This document shows, in pieces, positions 58,805 to 64,000 of a stretch of 64,000 nt of DNA; the stretch's first letter is position 1, and each line of letters starts with the position of its first letter. Source of the DNA: Diploscapter coronatus (Eukaryota; Nematoda; Chromadorea; Rhabditida; Rhabditidae). The translations under genes were made by a program, and so were the position numbers. The stretch covers positions 11,865,201 to 11,929,200 of the forward strand of contig OZ038422.1 in assembly GCA_964036155.1 (NCBI GenBank), in the 5' to 3' direction. Below the pieces are notes generated by a model. That model had not been told where the DNA came from. It worked only from the letters and a program-made list of their open reading frames with translations, and searched no databases.

Positions 58805-61800
58805 TCAGGTGAAATTTGCTCGGCACAAGGGACAGGTCGCTTGATTGCTCGATTCGAACCATTTGTACTGAAAATTGAATAAAATTTTTTTTTAAATAAG
58901 CAAAATTTTTACCAGGCAATTCGAATGGAACTTGTTCTTGCACTGACGACACTTGACCTGAAAATAAAAAAAAATGAAAACAAAATAATATAAAAGAACA
59001 GTGACCTTCGGCAGCTGGTGGTTATTTGTGTGAATGGTCATCATGCAAATGCAGCAGGCCTCAGCGCCTTCGACGTCTTTGTCCACGTTTCTTCGCCACA
59101 TCAGAATTCCGTCCACCAACGAGCCATTCTGAAAATAAAACGTCATTAATTGAAGTTACACGTAAATATTGAACCAAAACTTGTAGATTTCTCCCAATGT
59201 TATTTACTTAGGCTACATCCTACAGAAACGAGGAATTTTTACCTTATGAAAGAGATAAGACGTCAGTTGGAGAAGCCACTTCTTTGCTCTTTCGTTGGGC
59301 ACGACGGCTTTATCGATTTCTGAAAATAGATCAATTTTTAAAGGGATCAAAGTTTGAAAATCTCACGAATTGTAGGAACTCTCAGAGGATAGTCCTGAGG
59401 CAGGCAGATTGAAAGCACCATTTTCGTCTCGTCCACAGTGTATTCTGCCACGACTTCGCCTGTAGCGGGTACTACTCGGACCTAAAAAGTAATTTAAAAA
59501 AACAACTACAGTAGTCCCTTGGTCTTTAAAAAGCTACAATATCCCATATGTTTTGAAATGAAAGTATTCGTTAAAATACCTTCAAAGGACTTCCCGCAGT
59601 GATGGTTCCATCCCTATTCGCCAGCTTGACCTTGCTCAATTCCTGGTCGATCAGAAGCTTGCTCACATTGTGAGATTTGATGTATCTGAAAAGATGCTTT
59701 CTTAAGAAGGTGATCGAAAGTTTCAAAAATAGATCAAAAATTTGGAATAGAGATCAATTTTTACCTATTGACAAGTTGGGAAGCATTGCTCGGCAGCGCA
59801 GTGTACCAAATCCTGATTATCGCGGGAAGAAGGGAAAGAGATCTGAAAAGTCCAATTTTCAAAATTTTTGGAAGAAAAATCGACCTGTAAAGCAGTCCGC
59901 AGGCGTATCTTCCAATCAGATTCTTGTCAAAAATGATGTCCTCTGAGAGGAGCCAGGATTTTTCGTCGGTTCTTGCTGAAAAAATTTGCTCCTCAAAAGT
60001 TACTAGTTTCTAAAAATAAAAATACAAAAAAAAACATACGAATATTCTCAGGACAGGTTGAAATGAGACTGGGCATGACTTTGTTGACGAACACCAGAAG
60101 GACGTCACAGTACGCTACACGCTCCTCTTCGCTCAAAATCGTTCCTCTCGCCAGGGGCGTCAGAGCAGCGTCAAACGCGAGAAGTGATGACAATCCGGGG
60201 TTTTTGGCCAAATTCCAGAGAACAATGGGGATTTTCAGCTTTTTCTCGGCAGACAACTGAAAAGGGGTTTTATATATCGGGATTTCAAACAAGGGGTTTA
60301 ATGTCAGGATTAAATTTTTTAAAGATTGCCTGATTCTGCTCCTTGTCCTCAGCCCAGTCACCGTTTTCCTTTCTGTACATTGCCGGTGCGAGCAGCTTCA
60401 GCAGGTGAAGACCAATGATTTGAATGACGATTTGAGAAGAAGTAGCCAAACTCGAAGCCGCATACATCAAGGATTGAAGTTGTACGCTGTAGCTGAAATG
60501 TTCAAATTTGATCGGATTTTACACGTTCTTTAAAGCAATAACGTTGTGCTTTCAATTTTACTCTTACTTGAAGGCATCGTACTCCGGAGAGCATACAGCC
60601 CAAACGCCGGCATCATAATCCACGTCGATAGGCTCTTGAATCGCTCCGATTGCTCTGCAAAAAACGTCGTTCTTTATCGTCAAAATTGAAATAATCCTAA
60701 AAACTGTCCTACCTCGCCAAATTCCTGACGAAAACGGTGGGCTGTTCTTGCGACTTGACTAAATTCGTTGCCCATCTAAGCACGAATCGACCTAATGCGG
60801 GGGCGTAGAATCCCGTCCATTCATTGTCGAATCGGGGGTTTTGTTGCTTCCTCGAGAGTCCCGAGCAGAGAGCGAAGGCTTTCAGGGCGAAGGACAACTC
60901 GAGTTGGATCTGGTGAGATACGTCACCCGCAAACATTATCGCATCCGCACTCTGAAAATTTAGTTTTTAATCTTGAACCATTTTTCTTAGCTTTAATATC
61001 TTGTATTTTCATTTTTGAAGATAAAAAATAACCTCAAACAAAGTGACGAGTCCGCACATGACGAAATCGACCAAGTCCGGGTTCAGCGAGTCTGGGTTTA
61101 CGGACTCCAAAACTGAGCAGGCCCTCTTCAGGGCAATGGCGTTTGGGAGGAAGCTGAAGATGTTTGAAATTTTTACTCTTTAGGAAAAGCTAAAATGTTA
61201 CTTTGCAGAGAACATTCTCCCAGCCATATCTTCGTTTTTCTGGACATCGCTTCTGAGCCTCTCCAAGATCTCCACGTGATTGTCGTCGAATCCGAAACAT
61301 CTCCCGATCAGGCTTTCCCAATCTGTTTTTCGCTGGATCTCCTTTTCTCTTAAAGTCGCTCGAAGCCAAAAGCTTGGATTTTCGAATCTGGGAAATAAAT
61401 TTTTTAGCTAAGAACTCCTAAATAACGAAAAACCCTATTTCCTTTCCATACTCGACGTTCCTTCTTCTCAACTCCTCCACCATATGTCTGACGACAGCGA
61501 GAATGGGCGTGGCCTTCTCGAGGGTTACGGTATCCGTTTCCAGCTGGGATACGGCGAACTTCAGAGCGGACTGGAGTACGGTAGTTTCGAAGTCCAAAGG
61601 CTGGTAGGAAGAGAGCGTTTTCCAGTCCGACCATTTCTGAAGGCACAAGTCATGGAAAACCGCCAGAAATCGGACTCTTTCCAGGAGTTGATCTTCTGAA
61701 AAGTTTAATTTTAAAAGGAAATTGAAAAAAGAAAAATAAAGCAATTTTACCTTTGCATTGAATTTTGGAGTAGAGTTTGGCTTGAAGAAGCTTGAACTCA

Positions 61801-64000
61801 GCGTCCTGATCGCTCCAAATCTCGTCGAACTCGAATCCCATCGCGCTTCGTTTCCACGATGTCTCCTTCGAAAGAATGCCCGATTCCAGGGCCAAATCGA
61901 GGTGGAGCTAAAAATGATTATTTATTTATTTATTTTTATTTGTTGGCTTTTATTCTTTTTCGGGGATCAAAAAACCCACAAATTTCGACTTTCCAAACTG
62001 CTTCTCCAAATCTTCTTCACTCGATAGAAGCACACTGTAGGTCTCAACGTCTTCATTCAGCAGGTCGCCAATCAAATGAGCCACTCGGTCGATTCTGAAA
62101 CAAATTTGAATAAATATGAACTGCTCCCATTTTATGTTGAACACGAATTTCAATTTTGTTCAACACGAATTTCAATTTTGTTCAACAAAATGATCAAGTT
62201 TATTAACCCCTACCTGTTCTCTCCATCCTGAACCGATTCCATCACAATTCGTCGTCTACAAGCCTCAGACGGCTTATGCTTTTTCAGAACCTCGGAAAAG
62301 TCCCCAATCGATTTTGACGAGTCCAGGAAAAGTGCCGAGAAAATCGCGTCCACGAAGACTTCAGCGTGCTCAGAGTCCAGCTGAAGGTTTAGAGTTGGAA
62401 AAGAGATCAAAGAAAATGATCAATTTCTGGAAAGAGACCCTTCCTTCTAAAAGAGATACTGTTACCTCCACACATCCAACGATGTTCCTCAAGAATAGAG
62501 TCGCTTTTTCGCTCTTCTCTTCAGAACACTCCTCCAAAACGGTCATTCTTTCGGATTTCTGAAAAGCAATAAAATTTTCAAAGGAATAAATATTAACTTT
62601 TACCGGCATTTTCTGGAGCAGCTTTTTCGCGGATTCGAAGTCGCCGTCCACGACACACTGCTTCATGATTTGCTTCAAAATGCCGATTTCAGCGAATTTG
62701 CCGAGTTTTTCCCAGGGCAAAGTGGATTCGGACAGAAAGACGCGTCCGAACAGATTTGGTTTGATCTGAAAATTCAAAATTTCTATCTTTAGTTTTTTCT
62801 TAAAAAGTATCCTAATTTGTTTACTTTTCTGTGAAAATACCCAAATATAAACTCTTCTTGCCTCGATAGTTTTTTCTGAGTTTTCCTGCAACTTGTTCGT
62901 CAGGAATGCCACCATCTGCTCCGCTTCAGCCCGTTTCCATTCCTTTTCGGGAAGAATTTTGCAGAAGTCGACTTTTTCGTCGAGTCTTAGGAGATATTCG
63001 TCGTTTTCCTTGTCGATGAGACAGGAGAACGCTTGGAATGGGGATTTTTCATCAGTGCAGGCCGCGACGTGAAGTTCCAGGAATTCATCCAGGCAAAATC
63101 CGGAAATTTTCGAGATGAAGAGAAGGGAGGCGGGTCTCTGAAAAATATAAAAATAAAGAAATAGAATAAAAGTTGAAATTTCAAGGAAAACCGAACTAAA
63201 AAAGTGAAATGACAAACAAATTACCGAATTCAACAAATTCCCTCTGAGAACATCCACGAAGTTCTGAAGCGCCTCCTCTTGAAGCCTCTTCTTCTGCACG
63301 AGTTGCACAACAAGTTCAGCGACTTGGTCCTGCGCATCTTCGTTTTCCGGAACAATTACGTCGACCGCTTTGAGGATCTGCAAAAGTTAGCCTTTTTGCA
63401 AAAAAAATATTTTTACCCTCGCCCATTATCGAGTTTTGTAAATTTTACTGTAGCTTTTGAAAAATCATGCTTTCCTATTTCAAAAGTTTGATTTTTAGCC
63501 CCACCTATTATCGATTGGTTTAAAATTTCTTACTGTAGAAGTGTATTGGAGTTGCTGCTGTTGGTTCATTTCCTTTTCTGCTGCGAATTTCGCGATTTGA
63601 TTGAGGCAAGTGGCCCACTCCGAGAAACAGGGAACCCCGTCAAAGGGCAGATTATCCAAAAAGGAGTCGAGGCTGGAAACCAGAAATTGGGCCGCGTCCT
63701 CGACAGGCAGGTGGTTGTACAGATTCATGACGATTTTCGGGAAGCTGGCAGGCAAAATTTTCCAGAACCTGCAATTTTTAATTTTGTGTTTTTTTTTTGA
63801 AAAACCCTCACATCTGCTTCTTCCTGATGACATTGAGAACTCTTGGAACGACCGCCTTCTTCAGGTTGAATTTTTCGTAGAACCTGGAAGTTTAAAAAGT
63901 AGTAATTTCGGAAAAATGAAAGAATACCGATCATCCTCCGTCAATTTCTCGAAGACCTGGTTGGAGACGTCGGCGAGATTCTGATGTGGGTTGTCGAGGT
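58805..64000 (-). CDS. LTN1: Listerin E3 ubiquitin ligase, C-terminal part
   Basis: RING E3 ligase of the ribosome quality control complex, which ubiquitinates nascent chains stalled on 60S subunits. The N-terminal part lies beyond 64000; at the right edge the frame is already inside an exon (LADVSNQVFEKLTEDDR). About 20 short exons encode a long HEAT/ARM-like helical region. Next comes the listerin-specific RWD-like region (VVPATGEVVAEYTV, VLSICLPQDYPLRVPTIR, KKWLLQLTSYLFHKNGSLVD). It ends in a RING, CCICMMTI ... CRQCKNKFHSNCLYKWF ... CPLC, finishing RANFT. All zinc ligands are present. Two acceptors are TAG (before 59480 and 61907); the rest are CAG. Introns at 63138-63224, 62766-62840 and 62559-62603 are multiples of three with no stop. 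Confidence 0.93.
62140..62183. repeat. 22-bp tandem duplication in an LTN1 intron
   Basis: The unit AACACGAATTTCAATTTTGTTC occurs twice without change (62140 and 62162; unit longer than quoted motifs elsewhere, core ACGAATTTCAATTTTG). A GTTGAAC/GTTCAAC inverted pair flanks it. Confidence 0.75.

Noticed and set aside
62370..63383. Single 337-codon open frame read as one exon
   Set aside because: It contains three introns with good splice sites; the inserted text is hydrophobic and unlike the flanking helical repeats. Kept as a finding about stop-free introns instead.

Overview
The window is nuclear DNA from a nematode, most likely a rhabditid. The evidence is an AT-rich background, many short introns (about 42-90 nt) with GT...TTTTAG or TTTTCAG ends, and a gene set typical of nematodes: two HNF4-type nuclear hormone receptors, a HAF-type half ABC transporter, an SK channel with alternative N-termini, csnk-1, and a pair spaced like a trans-spliced operon. 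Exon models were built by hand from reading frame, splice-site words and phase matching. Unless stated, exon lengths sum to a multiple of three.

Left part (1-17.6 kb): the 3' end of a C2H2 zinc-finger gene (+), an nhr-49-like receptor (+), a second diverged HNF4-type receptor (+) in tandem, a 27-exon TAPL/HAF-type half ABC transporter (-) converging on it, and an unrecognised secreted protein (-).

Middle (18-45 kb): an SLC17-type MFS transporter (-), about 6 kb of gene-poor DNA, an SK/KCNN-type calcium-activated potassium channel (+) with two alternative N-terminal exon sets, an FLVCR-family MFS transporter (+), an ER-retained FKBP/EF-hand protein ending in RDEL (+), and a small Ser/Thr/Asp-rich single-pass membrane protein (+).

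Right part (45-64 kb): casein kinase 1 gamma (csnk-1, +), a small two-span membrane protein (+), then a compact housekeeping block. This block holds the mitochondrial METTL17 homologue (-), dynactin p27 dnc-6 (+, divergent from METTL17 by 140 bp), the ribosome biogenesis factor RPF2 (-), and the ribosome-quality-control E3 ligase listerin/LTN1 (-, running off the right edge). LTN1 and RPF2 lie head to tail with operon-like spacing. LTN1, RPF2 and METTL17 all serve ribosome assembly or surveillance.

Non-gene signals include a 4 x 44 bp tandem repeat merging with a splice acceptor, several foldback elements (one a MITE-like element with TA ends), a short word close to GGATTTCATATATCC scattered through introns, and a change in 3' splice-site preference from mixed TAG/CAG on the left to almost only CAG on the right. 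I saw no CRISPR array, prophage, rRNA or convincing tRNA.
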